Assembly: GCA_965208385.1 (NCBI GenBank)
Contig: CBDBOO010000109.1
Location: 1-64,000 of the forward strand
DNA length: 64,000 nucleotides
Origin: Endozoicomonas sp965208385
Lineage (GTDB): Bacteria > Pseudomonadota > Gammaproteobacteria > Pseudomonadales > Endozoicomonadaceae
Direction: 5' to 3'
Part shown: positions 1 to 9,863 of the stretch, piece by piece
Layout of the letters: each line of letters starts with the position of its first letter
Position numbering within the stretch: position 1 is the first letter of the stretch
Program-made: the position numbers and the translations under genes
The notes under the pieces: model-generated
Databases searched by the model: none
What the model saw: only the letters and a program-made list of their open reading frames with translations
What the model was told of the DNA's origin: nothing

Positions 1-509
1 CTTGGCAATTACTCGACTCGTGGAGTAACGCTTCCCAGCAGAGCTGAAAATCCCTTTGATACTAAGACCGTTATAGCTCCGCCGACTTTCCAACAATTGG
101 TTGACGAAGATAGCAAAGCTTGGCCGTTGGCAGGATCGCTTGACTTCGATCGCATTGGCTACCTTCAGCACGACCTATATCCGTCGCGACTCTTCTTTCC
201 GACATTGCCCGGATTGTTTGAGGCAGAGATAACACCTCGAGACGGGCATTTAAATGTCGAGGTAGATACCCAGGTCCTCGCTGAGCTTAACTATTGGAAC
301 GTAGGATGGGGGCCAGTTAGACCCAAACAGTTTGGTGGAAACTGTGGGGCAGCGCTCATCTCTCGCGGCAAGGAGTACCGGAAAAGAGCTGATTCAACTG
401 AAAAGCCATTACGACAGTTTTACCTTTGGCAAGTTCGCACGCTTCACAGAGAGGCTAACTACGAAGAGTTCGGCGAAACCGTATCAACGGGCGTCCTTTT
501 TGCCCCCTG
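1..509 (+). pseudogene. 3' part of an unknown gene, cut by IS3
   Basis: The frame is open from the first base of the window, so the start lies upstream. About 170 residues are visible, rich in aromatic residues and Gly (a NYWNVGWGPV stretch followed by FGGNCGAALISRGK). I do not recognise a family. The frame runs on into the left end of the IS3 element at 510 and stops at 624 inside it, so the native C-terminus is missing or displaced. No remainder of this gene is recognisable to the right of the IS at 2171. Confidence 0.5.
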
Positions 510-575
510 TGTCAGCATAGTTGTCGCCTCTTCTGAATTTTCAAACTTAAACAGGGGGCGGTCAGTGAGTAATCA

Positions 576-1085
576 ATGTCCCGCTATTCAGAAGAGTTCA
601 AAGAGTCCATCATTCAGAAGATGATGCCACCCAATAACGTGCCGGTTTCTCAATTGGTACGTGATACTGGTATCTCGGATGTGACTCTGTACACTTGGCG
701 AAAGAAAGCAGTTTCTAAAGGAGTGCCTGTGCCAGGCGACGGAAAGAATCCAGATCAGTGGACACCTGAAAACAAATTTGCCGTGATCATTGAAACGGCG
801 GCGTTGAATAAAGCGGAAATAGCTGAATATTGTCGTAAGAAAGGCTTGTTTTCTGAACAAATCCAGCAATGGAAAGGCGCCTTTATTAACAGTGCTTCTT
901 CCCAGCCTGACAGCCAGCTAAAGCAGCGCAAAACATTGTCTAACGAGCAGAAAAAAGACAAGCAAATTATCAAAAAATTAGAGCGTGAACTGAATCGCAA
1001 GGACAAAGCGTTAGCAGAAACTGCCGCCTTGCTGGTACTCGCAAAAAAGGCCCGAGAGATCTGGGGGGCGCCAGAGGACGATTAG
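576..1085 (+). CDS. IS3-family transposase OrfA
   Basis: This 169-aa protein begins MSRYSEEFKESIIQKM. It has an N-terminal helix-turn-helix (VSQLVRDTGISDVTLYTWRKK, about residues 23-44) that binds the IS ends, and a basic coiled-coil C-terminus typical of IS3 OrfA, which mediates multimerisation. A slippery A-AAA-AAG heptamer lies at 1043-1049, in the register that lets ribosomes slip -1 into the orfB frame and make the OrfAB transposase. The gene appears intact. Confidence 0.85.
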   Translation: MSRYSEEFKESIIQKMMPPNNVPVSQLVRDTGISDVTLYTWRKKAVSKGVPVPGDGKNPDQWTPENKFAVIIETAALNKAEIAEYCRKKGLFSEQIQQWKGAFINSASSQPDSQLKQRKTLSNEQKKDKQIIKKLERELNRKDKALAETAALLVLAKKAREIWGAPEDD

Positions 1086-1219
1086 TCTCTCTCCCGGATC
1101 GACAAAACGCTGTCAGCCTGATTAAACAGGCCACTAAAGACGGAGCTCGCCAGTCAAAAGCCTGCGAGACTCTTGATCTGTCAGAAAGAACCCTTCAACG
1201 TTGGATAAAAAGTGATGAC

Positions 1220-2146
1220 GTGGCGCCCGACAATCGTAAAAATGCTGACAGGCCTGAGCCTGTTAACAAACTATCTGAAGCAGAACGACAGGCGATTGTT
1301 GACGTCTGTAACAGCGACCGTTTTAAAAGCCTTCCACCGAGCCAGATTGTGCCTACATTAGTGGATGAGGGCGTATATATGGGTTCCGAGAGGACATTTT
1401 ACCGGGTACTTCATGAAACAGATCAACAGCACCATCGTGGTCGTGCGGCTAAAGCAAAGCGGCACAAGCCGACGTCATATCGCGCTACCGGGCCTAACCA
1501 GGTGTGGTCTTGGGATATCACGTTTTTACGCTCTCCAGTGCGAGGCCAGTTTTATTACCTGTATCTGGTAATAGACATCTATAGCCGTATGGTTGTTACA
1601 TGGGAAATTCACGAAAATGAATCGGCAGAGCATGCTTCGGAAATGATCACTAAGGCCTGTATAAAACATGGAATTGCAGCCATGGAGAAACCATTGGTGT
1701 TGCATTCAGACAACGGTAGCGCCATGAAAGGCGGCACGATGCTGTCAACTCTGCAGAGCCTTGGTGTTGTGAGTTCATTCAGCCGTCCACGGGTCAGTGA
1801 TGATAACCCCTATTCCGAGGCCATCTTCAGAACCCTGAAGTACCGTCCAGGGTATCCACGCAAACCCTTTGCTGATATTGAAGCAGCACGTGGCTGGGTG
1901 CATGGTTTTGCCCAATGGTACAACGAAGAACACAAGCACAGTGGGCTGAAATTTCTGACACCCGGTCAAAGACACCGGGGTGAAACCGAAATGTTCATGG
2001 ATAACCGTAGAAAGGTTTATGAACAGGCTAAACAGCGTCACCCGGAACGCTGGGGAAAAAGGCCGACAAGGAACTGGGATCTGCCAGATGAGGTCTGGCT
2101 GAATCCAGACAAGCTTGCTGATGAACAGCTAAGCGAAGTCGCTTGA
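1220..2146 (+). CDS. IS3-family transposase OrfB (DDE/rve domain)
   Basis: OrfB is the catalytic half of the IS3 transposase. It has an HTH_21-like segment (about residues 20-75) and an rve integrase core. The first Asp is in VWSWDITFL, the second in LVLHSDNGSAMKG, and the Glu follows in DNPYSEAIFRTLKY, the usual D,D(35)E arrangement. The stated start is only the first internal GTG. The frame is open upstream to about 1050 and most likely is read as a fusion to OrfA by -1 frameshifting at 1043-1049. It looks complete and possibly active. Confidence 0.88.
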   Translation: MAPDNRKNADRPEPVNKLSEAERQAIVDVCNSDRFKSLPPSQIVPTLVDEGVYMGSERTFYRVLHETDQQHHRGRAAKAKRHKPTSYRATGPNQVWSWDITFLRSPVRGQFYYLYLVIDIYSRMVVTWEIHENESAEHASEMITKACIKHGIAAMEKPLVLHSDNGSAMKGGTMLSTLQSLGVVSSFSRPRVSDDNPYSEAIFRTLKYRPGYPRKPFADIEAARGWVHGFAQWYNEEHKHSGLKFLTPGQRHRGETEMFMDNRRKVYEQAKQRHPERWGKRPTRNWDLPDEVWLNPDKLADEQLSEVA

Positions 2147-2170
2147 GTTGAGGCGACAACTATGTTGACA

Positions 2171-2710
2171 AACACCGTTTGTTTAGTGGCTAAGTCGAGC
2201 TTGTTTTGGACAACCGTTTGTTGGCAGTGGTGTAATCACTGAAATGAACTGGACCCAAAATTTCAGACAGGAGAGTATGCTCGATCCCCTGACATTCCAT
2301 GGGCCGGTATATTTGCGACGAATACGACCCTGGTCGTTTCTGTCCTTGGCTTTGTTTTTTACAGCCATGGTCATCTCCAATTTGAAACAAGTTAGAAGAT
2401 GTTTTTGCTGTAATAGCCCTCGAATAATTGATGACATTCCACGATTTTAGTTCTCCAGACGAGAGAAGCTTGATCTTAGCAGGTCAGGTGATTTTTGTTT
2501 TGATGGCCTGTTTTGATGGCCTGTTTTGAGTGCTACCAGGCGCAAGGGGACTCAAGATAAAGCGCGAAAAAAGGTGTGTGATGGTTCAGTACGAGAAACA
2601 GAGCTCTGCACGTATCTGATGATTGACTCAGAGAGAAGTGAATGGCTACTTGCTAAGGCTTAAATTCCAAGGATGGCAATACTGTTATGGTCTTTTAGTT
2701 GGTTTTGCGT
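2171..2710. other. 540-bp stretch without a supported gene
   Basis: Both strands carry only short open frames with no recognisable family. The direct repeat TGATGGCCTGTTTTGA occurs twice side by side near 2500-2528. The block between about 2240 and 2400 could be a decayed IS piece, but I cannot name one. Confidence 0.4.
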
Positions 2711-3019
2711 TCATTGAACCACAGCCTTAATCAGTTGGCTCAGATCTTGTTTAGACTGTTCGAACGCCGCTGCAAAATCCGACTCGGTATCTCCGTATAA
2801 ATAGGACAGGTGCGAGGACAGCTCTTTCATAGTCTGTGATTGGTCGATGGTGTTTTTTAATAGAAGCAGCTGTTGGTTGAATCGTTCCCATGTGGCACAG
2901 TCGACATCGATGAACACACGGTGATCCTGCCATTGTTTTTGCTGGTATTGGCCGGGGAGCAACTCGAAGTAAGCGGTGCCGTCGAGTTGTTTTTTATGAG
3001 TGAAGAGCTGGATATTCAT
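2711..3019 (-). CDS. small hypothetical protein
   Basis: About 102 residues if started at the internal ATG (MNIQLFTHKKQ). Upstream in-frame ATG codons would add about 21 residues that look like translated leader. The protein is soluble, Gln-rich and predicted mostly helical in its second half, with no signal peptide and no motif I recognise. It stands alone between the IS3 region and the exported protein at 3420. I infer no function. Confidence 0.4.
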   Translation of the reverse strand: MNIQLFTHKKQLDGTAYFELLPGQYQQKQWQDHRVFIDVDCATWERFNQQLLLLKNTIDQSQTMKELSSHLSYLYGDTESDFAAAFEQSKQDLSQLIKAVVQ

Positions 3020-3254
3020 GATGGGAGAGTTTAACAGGGTTTTGGGGGAGAAAAAGATGCCTAAGTGGAATGCTCCGAACATGTGACGATGTTATGAGCT
3101 AGTGAGCAAAACGTGAAAGATGAGGGTAGAACTGAAATGATGGGAAGCGAAGCGATTGTGACATCTCCTGAGTACTGCCGTTCAGTTGACCGTTGTTGGT
3201 CATCCCTTTTTTCTACAAGCTCTGGTACGCTTGGGCTGCAGACAATAATAAAAG

Positions 3255-3336
3255 GGACATCCATATATTCAACACGAAACTTAAATAATTGTTCACTTAC
3301 CAATGGATTCAGTTTGGTGAAAATATATGGATGTCC
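3255..3336. repeat. 82-bp inverted-repeat element upstream of the exported-protein gene
   Basis: Perfect 15-bp inverted repeats GGACATCCATATATT (3255-3269) and its complement (3322-3336) flank a 52-bp A+T-rich spacer. The element lies 83 bp before the ATG at 3420. The core GGATGTCC also occurs just upstream of the paralogous gene at 13228 and beside the RAYT remnant at 18.85 kb, so this may be a REP-like or MITE-like repeat. Confidence 0.55.
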
Positions 3337-3419
3337 ACAAAAAACTTTTTCAAAGCCCCTCGCCGCCTGAACACTGACCTATACTTGCCCCTCCACAGTA
3401 AAAGCTCTACCAATATCAA

Positions 3420-5681
3420 ATGCAAAATCTGGGATCACGTTTAGTCAACGGCTTTCTACTAACCGCGCTTTTGCTAGCGAAAGTAACCTGCGCCCAAAAT
3501 CTGGAAATTCAGTCAGGTCAGCCGGTGATTTACGGCGAAATCAACGGCATGAAAATCATGGCTCAGGGCGATGCCGTGGCATTTATGGCAGCCAGCCACT
3601 ATGCGATGAAACTGGATGAAGAAGCCTGTGCCCGTGATTTGCACTGCGCTATGCAGAAAAACAGAACAGAAACGGTGGTACTGAATCCAGAGGGCATCTG
3701 GATATTTGATACCCCACCAAAACAACTGCCTGACAATGTGATTGTCACCGAACCTTTGTACCCGGTTTCACCAGAAGTGGACAGGCTTTTCAGTACAGCT
3801 ATAGAGCCAACTCCCACCCATATTCCGCTGGAATTTCCCCAGCCAACAGCCACATTACATACCGGCAATGAAGTAGTTGATAAAACACCGGGTATTTTGC
3901 TGGTCAGTACTCCGGTCAGGGAGTGGCTGGCGGAAACCGTCACCACTGTCAGTCATTCAAGGCAGGCCATGGATTCTGATGAATCACTGTCGCCCATCAT
4001 TGAGCCGACGCCGACACAACAAAAAGCAATGCTGACGACGATTACGGAAGAAGAGGATGAGCTGTTAAGAAAGTTAACGTCTACATCAACGATGCCAATG
4101 CCAACCACGACACCAACAGGGGTTGAAAACAGATTGTGGGAGGATGGTTCGATTCGGTTGGAAATGGATACGGATATTTTGACAATAAAGCCGAGTCCCG
4201 GTGGGCAGTATCAGAGCAGCAGTCAAACAACCCAATCGCTTTCATTTACGGTAAAAAAAGCGCCATCAGTGACCGGTGACAGGGCTGAAAGCACAATATC
4301 AGAAAATACAGAGGCGGCCTCGACCGCTACTAATTCAATCACAGCTGAATCCCTGCAAGCCAGCAATCTTCCCACTAATGCTCAACAAACGTCAGAAGGG
4401 GGTGGCGTTGCAACAGGTGTGACAAAGATTGATCAAAAAGTAGTGGAAATGACGGCTTCTGAAGCTCAGGCATCTGCATCCGAGTGGAGGCTGCTGGTGC
4501 CATCGCCTCTGGATCTTCTCGTTGCAGCAAAAAAAACTTCTGACCTTACGACAGATCAAAAGCGAAAAATATTCAGCTATATAAGATGTTATAATAATCC
4601 TCAGGAGAACCTTGCTTCTGAATTATCTAATGATGACATAGAGGAAGAATTTGAATCAAGTGTTGATACCCAGGGAATAGCGTTTGGCTTCAGCTATATC
4701 CCTGATTGGGAATTGACTGAAGAATTGGTAGCTGATGGCGGTTGGGGTAGACCAAACTTCGACGGAGCCATCACGTTAGCGACCCCTGATTATCTGAGCC
4801 CTGATTATTTCAAGCAGCTACTGAAACAACATCCATCACAGGATCAGGTAGAAGAAAAAGGCATACGGCCAGTGCTTGCTAAAGAGCCACTGATAAGGCC
4901 GATGGGCTTACCAGAGTTCGAAAAAGACACTCTCAAGGCAGTGGTTTTATACAGAATTCAGCAACAGTACAGTGCTGAAGAGCTGGAAGACCCCAATAAC
5001 CCCGGTCACTTGCCACCGCTCTCGATTCGTGAAATCAGAAACCTGATTACTCGTTGTGCACTGCCGGAGAGAGAACTCGTGAGACTCGTTGGTGTCAGTG
5101 AAACCATTGATGGTGACCCCATAGACAATGTCATTAGCTCTGGAAGAGATGGTTTACTGAAAGCGCTTTTGGAAAGATTGGGATCTGGAGTGGGGGCCGA
5201 TCAGTCACTGTTTGACAAAGGCGGCAAACTGGAACACTGGCGTTATATACCTGAATACACCGCTGATGAAAAGCGGGCGTTGTTGACCAAAAAAACGCTG
5301 ACGTGGCTTCGCTGGCCAAAGAAAAAAGTACAGTTAAGGACACCGGAAGAAATCGCCGCAGTGACTAGAGTATTTGAAGAACTCAGCGACAACGACATTC
5401 ATTACCGATATGGGGATGCACATATTCATCGCCTGGCCGAGCAGTTTTTTGGTAGATTACAAGCCGAAGATTCTTTTCTTGTTCCCGAGTATTCAGCAGA
5501 AAGAAAACGGGCCATCGTAGCTAGGCATTGTCAGCTATGTCATAAAACAGAAGAGAAGCCTTGCTCCGAAGACCCACCCTGCCAGCTGTTTGATGACGAT
5601 GACCAAATGCACCAAAGATACAGTGATGCTGATATCCGTATGATGGAAATCAGGGTATATGACCATCAGCAGGATCAGTGA
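3420..5681 (+). CDS. exported modular protein, paralog of 13228-14940
   Basis: This 753-aa protein has a signal peptide (hydrophobic core about residues 9-21, likely cut near VTCA-Q). The first roughly 260 mature residues, including QPVIYGEINGMK and PKQLPDNVIV, are nearly the same as in the protein at 13228, with Thr/Pro-rich linkers (PTPT, MPMPTTTPT) and an acidic ITEEEDELLRKL block. The C-terminal half differs entirely. It holds degenerate repeats beginning with TTDQKRKI, YTADEKRALL and YSAERKRAIV (about residues 375, 611 and 689), each followed by a Leu/Asp-rich segment. The last repeat has a Cys cluster (HCQLCHK with further Cys). I know no family for it. It is followed 139 bp later by the toxin-like gene at 5821, and the same order is repeated at 13228/15115, so the two probably work together. 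Role unknown. Confidence 0.75.
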   Translation: MQNLGSRLVNGFLLTALLLAKVTCAQNLEIQSGQPVIYGEINGMKIMAQGDAVAFMAASHYAMKLDEEACARDLHCAMQKNRTETVVLNPEGIWIFDTPPKQLPDNVIVTEPLYPVSPEVDRLFSTAIEPTPTHIPLEFPQPTATLHTGNEVVDKTPGILLVSTPVREWLAETVTTVSHSRQAMDSDESLSPIIEPTPTQQKAMLTTITEEEDELLRKLTSTSTMPMPTTTPTGVENRLWEDGSIRLEMDTDILTIKPSPGGQYQSSSQTTQSLSFTVKKAPSVTGDRAESTISENTEAASTATNSITAESLQASNLPTNAQQTSEGGGVATGVTKIDQKVVEMTASEAQASASEWRLLVPSPLDLLVAAKKTSDLTTDQKRKIFSYIRCYNNPQENLASELSNDDIEEEFESSVDTQGIAFGFSYIPDWELTEELVADGGWGRPNFDGAITLATPDYLSPDYFKQLLKQHPSQDQVEEKGIRPVLAKEPLIRPMGLPEFEKDTLKAVVLYRIQQQYSAEELEDPNNPGHLPPLSIREIRNLITRCALPERELVRLVGVSETIDGDPIDNVISSGRDGLLKALLERLGSGVGADQSLFDKGGKLEHWRYIPEYTADEKRALLTKKTLTWLRWPKKKVQLRTPEEIAAVTRVFEELSDNDIHYRYGDAHIHRLAEQFFGRLQAEDSFLVPEYSAERKRAIVARHCQLCHKTEEKPCSEDPPCQLFDDDDQMHQRYSDADIRMMEIRVYDHQQDQ

Positions 5682-5820
5682 GGTATTTGAGTCCCCTTTA
5701 TAACGATTACTTATTTTTCCTGACTGAAAGCCTGCTGTACGCTAGTCAAATTATGCGGCTCTCGAAGTGTTATTTCCGCGCTATCCCTTTCCTGTATAGA
5801 CTCTTTCAGGTTACACCCAT

Positions 5821-8800
5821 ATGCCGACTCCAGTACCTACTGCTGTAGAAAATGAAACAGTCAGGCTTCTCACTCCCCCTCGCAGAATTGATTTTACACC
5901 ACTGCCCGCTGGTGACCTGCTAAGACCCATTCAGGCAGGTTATCAGAGTACCGGTGTCGTGGATCACCGGTTACAACTGGTTGTTTTTAATGATCTGGAT
6001 GGCATAAAGGCCGATGCCCTTATCCTTGCTGCCAGACTCCAGGAAGCTGACGTGCCCAAGCCGGTGCTGAATCTATGGTATGACTCGGCTCTCTTAGCCA
6101 GTCAGGCGCTGTATGACTTTGCAGATTATCGTCGTGTCTCCCAGGGCGTGCCAGAAAGGGTTAAAGAGCAATACCTGAAGTATGTTCTGAGAGAAGTCCG
6201 TTTTGCAATGATGGAAAACAGCTTTGCCTGGCCTGAAGGAATTACGGACTATCTGGCGACTTCCAGCCATTTTTCACCCGACGAGTTTCACTGGCTTGAA
6301 GGGCATGCTCTTCCTCAACTGCTACAGGCGAGGGAAAACCAACGAGGCTTGCTGAACTATATCAAGGATCAGCTGACCGGTTTCACAGTTAATGAATACG
6401 ATATTCGCAGCACTGGGTTGCCCGCTGATGTCAGACCCACTGATCACTGGTATGAGCGTTTTAATCAGTATGCCTTTGTAAAAGATGATCTGCCCCTGGC
6501 TCAGGATTTGCTTTTGATGCACATTGAGGATCAGGGCGGATTCATTGTAGAGGGTAAAAAACCACCCGCCGAGTTAAAGGAGACCGTGTTTCCTCCTGAC
6601 ATTCTCGATAGCCTGTCAGACAGTGAGAAGCTATTGGGTCAGTTAGCTGAGCAGCAGGTGGTGCAGGAAAAATTAAGTGAGGTGTATGGCAATGAATGGC
6701 AAGCAGCGAGCAGGCGACAGCTGCAAGCTATTGAGAACCATGAGGGTACACTCTACAAGGGAAACTATATCCATGAAATTGAACAACTAAACCCTGCATT
6801 AGCTGGCAGATTACAACAGACGACACCGGATCGACCTGCTTCAATACGAGATTTTTTCAAACATGAAGGATGGTTGGTTGAAAGCAGTCAGGGAGTAAGG
6901 CAGGTCAACCCGGAAGGTCTCGGTCGCCCTCCCAGAGTCTACCTGACAGAACAACATGCTCCCGCTGTGCGAAGAATGGCGGATGATGCCAGCAAGATTT
7001 TAGCTTTTATTGATGAATACTCCTTAGAGCTGGAAAAAATTCGTAGCAATCCAGCAGTGAATTCTTTTGCAAAGGAAAGCAGGACAGAAGGCGCACTGAA
7101 CGCTGAATTCTTTGGGGGGGAATTTATAAACAGTGTAGGAAAGCCAGATAGTGTCCCAGAAACAGATTCAATAGTTGCTCAATTTATTGAGCAACAATTC
7201 GTCAATAGAAACTCAAAATTCAATCGCCGATACCTAGGCTTCCACGACCGCTTATCAACATTGGTACGCCTTAGCGCCAATAGCCTTTCCAATCAGAATA
7301 TTGACTTGAAAGGTGATATTGCAGGTCCCGGTGCCTTGAGTCGACTGTTGCCTGAAGGGCGAAGGTCAGTTCTCAGTGATGGAAGATCACTGAGCCTACC
7401 TGTTTTTGATGACAATCGTTTTGGCCTGACTTTACCAAGTACTCCCTCACAGGCAGAAATCCTTGATGCACATACGCCTAGATGGGTGAATACCCGTGAG
7501 TACGATAGCCTGATTATTTTACAGATAGGCGACGATGCTGTTCTTGCTTCTGCGGCCAGACAGATTTATCAGGATCAAAAAGACAGTAAGAGTGTTTATT
7601 GGGGAAGGGTCGAGATTGCTCAAGAGGCAATTTTAGCAGGAAGACCTAAAGTGAACGGACTTGTAGAGCGAGGGCTGATTAATATTGAAAACTCGCCATT
7701 TACAGCAGATAGACGAACAGAGCTAAGACTGGTGTTTCATGGCAGCCCAGAAGGCAAGTATTTTGGAGGAGACTTAAATGCTGTCCAGCTGGGTAGTCTG
7801 ATTGAAAGAGAGTTTTATGCTGAATTATCTGGAGAACGAAGATTTTTAAGTGACATTGTCTGTTCATCCTGTAATTTATTACAACCTTCCAAGCATCTAT
7901 TTGAGTGGATTCCTGATGACAAAGGAACTGGCCAATTCCGACACAGGGAGAGTGAAAGCAACCAGGCGGAAATCATCGGCAAGCCCAAGCCCGTCCTGTT
8001 ATTAGAAGAGCTTCAGTCAAGAAGTATTACTTCGCTGAGGGGAATGAGGGTTTATTCGAAGAAAGTTGTCATGGTTGCTGGTGTCCTTTTCCTCGCTGAA
8101 AGAGATTTGGCAACTAATGAACTGACCTTAACAAGTCAGCCAGATAGTGTTACTGACTTTGCTCTGTTTGAGCAGAGAGTAGGAACACAAGCAGAACTCT
8201 CAAGAATAGTGGACGCACTGCCTTTGCAAATCAGGTTGGAGCGTGAAGCAGGGGAAAACAAACCTGTAATTTTGACCGTTCTTGATCACCCGGAAGGTAT
8301 AGTTCCCAGTACTATAGCTTTCACAAATTACCGGACGGAGCCGCTAGCTTCGGGTCGCAGTAATATTCGGGGTATTGATGTTGAATTCTCGGTGCCTGGA
8401 GTAGAGCTTGCCTCTCCAGGGTACAGGAGGCTCGTGGATCGGTTGAGCGCAAGCTTGTCTTCAGGCGATATACTCGTTCATGCAGATTTAACCGCCCTGT
8501 TACTGGGTATGGAGGCCGAAAACACTAGCCACAATATCGTTGTCGTTGACCCAAGTACAACTAATGTAGCTGGGTTTCTTGCCACTTTAGACTTGGCTGC
8601 CCGGTCAGAATCAGCCGATGAATTTATCTGGAGGGTTAAACAGCATTTTTCGCAGAGCAAGGGAGATAGTCTCAATAATGGTATGTCTCGCTTTCCTGAT
8701 AAAGATGCCGCCTTTGAACGCCTTAAGAACAATATCCTTGGGGATGAACTTTTCAGATTCAACACAGCCGATATAACCACAAGAAGAGGGTCAGGATTTG

Positions 8801-9051
8801 TCAATGAGAACTTTCGGGAAAAACTCTCTGTTGTTTACACTGATCTGTTTGATGCTTCTGGCTGTGGTGGAGGCGGCAATCGCCGACGTCGCCTGGCATG
8901 CTCCCCTGAAGAAATCGAAGAACAAGCCCGAGAAGCTTCAGACGGATTGACTCTTTTATCCGACGACGAAACCCGTATTATTGTTGGCAGCAGCGCCGAC
9001 GACATAGCCCTTCACACCTCAGAACCGGATACGGTTTTAGCCAAAGTCTAG
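5821..9051 (+). CDS. TcdA/TcdB-like large protein: GT44-like domain plus cysteine-protease (CPD) domain
   Basis: This is 1076 aa to an in-frame TAG, without a signal peptide. Residues about 50-260 resemble the clostridial toxin glucosyltransferase: a LVVFND strand where toxins have LHFVWIGG, then NLWYDSALL (W86-Y87-D88), then a LAQDLLLMHI helix followed by GGFIVEG. The position of the metal-binding DXD reads VEGK, so the site looks degenerate. A GPGALSRLL segment matches the toxin SGPEAY region. Residues about 560-720 resemble peptidase C80, the inositol-phosphate-activated CPD: YDSLIILQIGDDAV, then LVFHG (His640), then an FGG..LNAVQLGSLI helix, then SSCN (Cys684). Both catalytic residues are present. 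Known CPDs self-cleave to release effector domains inside host cells. A host-directed toxin role is inference. The frame continues after the TAG (see 9052-9792). Confidence 0.7.
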   Translation: MPTPVPTAVENETVRLLTPPRRIDFTPLPAGDLLRPIQAGYQSTGVVDHRLQLVVFNDLDGIKADALILAARLQEADVPKPVLNLWYDSALLASQALYDFADYRRVSQGVPERVKEQYLKYVLREVRFAMMENSFAWPEGITDYLATSSHFSPDEFHWLEGHALPQLLQARENQRGLLNYIKDQLTGFTVNEYDIRSTGLPADVRPTDHWYERFNQYAFVKDDLPLAQDLLLMHIEDQGGFIVEGKKPPAELKETVFPPDILDSLSDSEKLLGQLAEQQVVQEKLSEVYGNEWQAASRRQLQAIENHEGTLYKGNYIHEIEQLNPALAGRLQQTTPDRPASIRDFFKHEGWLVESSQGVRQVNPEGLGRPPRVYLTEQHAPAVRRMADDASKILAFIDEYSLELEKIRSNPAVNSFAKESRTEGALNAEFFGGEFINSVGKPDSVPETDSIVAQFIEQQFVNRNSKFNRRYLGFHDRLSTLVRLSANSLSNQNIDLKGDIAGPGALSRLLPEGRRSVLSDGRSLSLPVFDDNRFGLTLPSTPSQAEILDAHTPRWVNTREYDSLIILQIGDDAVLASAARQIYQDQKDSKSVYWGRVEIAQEAILAGRPKVNGLVERGLINIENSPFTADRRTELRLVFHGSPEGKYFGGDLNAVQLGSLIEREFYAELSGERRFLSDIVCSSCNLLQPSKHLFEWIPDDKGTGQFRHRESESNQAEIIGKPKPVLLLEELQSRSITSLRGMRVYSKKVVMVAGVLFLAERDLATNELTLTSQPDSVTDFALFEQRVGTQAELSRIVDALPLQIRLEREAGENKPVILTVLDHPEGIVPSTIAFTNYRTEPLASGRSNIRGIDVEFSVPGVELASPGYRRLVDRLSASLSSGDILVHADLTALLLGMEAENTSHNIVVVDPSTTNVAGFLATLDLAARSESADEFIWRVKQHFSQSKGDSLNNGMSRFPDKDAAFERLKNNILGDELFRFNTADITTRRGSGFVNENFREKLSVVYTDLFDASGCGGGGNRRRRLACSPEEIEEQAREASDGLTLLSDDETRIIVGSSADDIALHTSEPDTVLAKV

Positions 9052-9792
9052 GAAAACATCCACGACTTCCGCCGTGCAACCACCTCCCAGCGCATTGCCG
9101 AGCACGAGGGTTATCACAATGTCATAGCTCTGGATACAGACTCTTTTTCTGCTGCACAAACCCTTGCCCGCAATTCAAACGAAAAAGGCCGGGCACTGTT
9201 GTTTAATCGTGAGAAAGGAGTCTTACTCACGGAAGATGGTCGTGTGGTCACCATGGTGGAAGGTGGCACACACAACCGTGTTTCAGTGGTGGGCAAAACC
9301 GAGTCCTTTTCTGCCTATGCGCCCCATGAGCTGGCCGGTGGTGTCCGGTCACTGGTGCGGGGTGAGAAGGTGGCCTCTGTCACTGTTCATCCGGTGTTGG
9401 AAGAAGGCGAAGGCTTTCACCTTCAGGGCAGTTTTGACGAGCTGGAAATCTCTGACCGTAACTCTCCGTGGCGGGATGTGGCGGATTATGTGCGCCTGCA
9501 CGCCCTGGAGAAAAAAAGTGGCGTCAGGGGCGGTGTGGTAGAAACCGGTAATATGCAGGTGGGCGTGCCGGGCAAATCCGATACCTTTTTATTTGACGGA
9601 GATTATATCCGCGATGCCCTGAACCTTGGCCGCGCCAAACAGCCCGGTGTTCTGGAGGCGCAACTGCGGGCAAAAATGGCGGAGCTGCACGAGCAGGGTC
9701 GTACGGCAGAACGGGAAGTGTTCCAGTCGTTAACACTGGATTACGCCAACAAGGTGCGGGATTTACGAATAAATAGGACACCCTTAAATTAA
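9052..9792 (+). pseudogene. in-frame continuation of the toxin-like gene beyond a TAG codon
   Basis: Directly after the TAG at 9049-9051 the same frame stays open for 246 codons and reads as normal protein. It contains HNVIALDTDSFSAAQTLA, then NRVSVVGKTESF, then a YAPHELAGGVRSL helix and VASVTVHPVLEE. That order matches the strand, His-strand, helix and Cys-strand order of the CPD fold. The catalytic His is replaced (VVGK) and the Cys is replaced (VHP), so this would be an inactive second CPD-like domain. The end (RTPLN) runs into sequence next to the RAYT gene, so the original C-terminus may also be lost. Either a nonsense mutation (CAG to TAG is simplest) or readthrough would explain it. 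Confidence 0.65.
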
Positions 9793-9863
9793 ATTTGACC
9801 TTTCGACCAGTTCTTCTATTTTTAACTCCGGCAATTCAACAATAAGCAACAACCGGAATCTCC

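Larger units (their letters stand above)
510..2170 (+). mobile_element. IS3-family insertion sequence
   Basis: The element is bounded by 21-bp terminal inverted repeats at 510-530 and 2150-2170. They start TGTCAGCATAG on the left and TGTCAACATAG on the complement of the right, with one mismatch in 21. It carries overlapping orfA and orfB of IS3 type. I see no convincing 3-5 bp target duplication (CTG on the left, AAC on the right), so the flanks may have been rearranged since insertion. Confidence 0.85.

Noticed and set aside
588..1006. Open frames on the minus strand within IS3 orfA
   Set aside because: Antisense shadows of a well-supported transposase frame; no family features.
510..2170. 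3-bp target duplication for IS3
   Set aside because: The flanking triplets CTG and AAC do not match, so no duplication is claimed.
2183..2437. 84-aa and 66-aa minus-strand frames after IS3
   Set aside because: Basic, short and overlapping in different frames, with no match to a transposase start that I can defend.
9164..9541. 125-aa frame overlapping the toxin continuation
   Set aside because: The +2 frame contains the recognisable CPD-like sequence. This one is Trp/Arg/Cys-rich shadow sequence.
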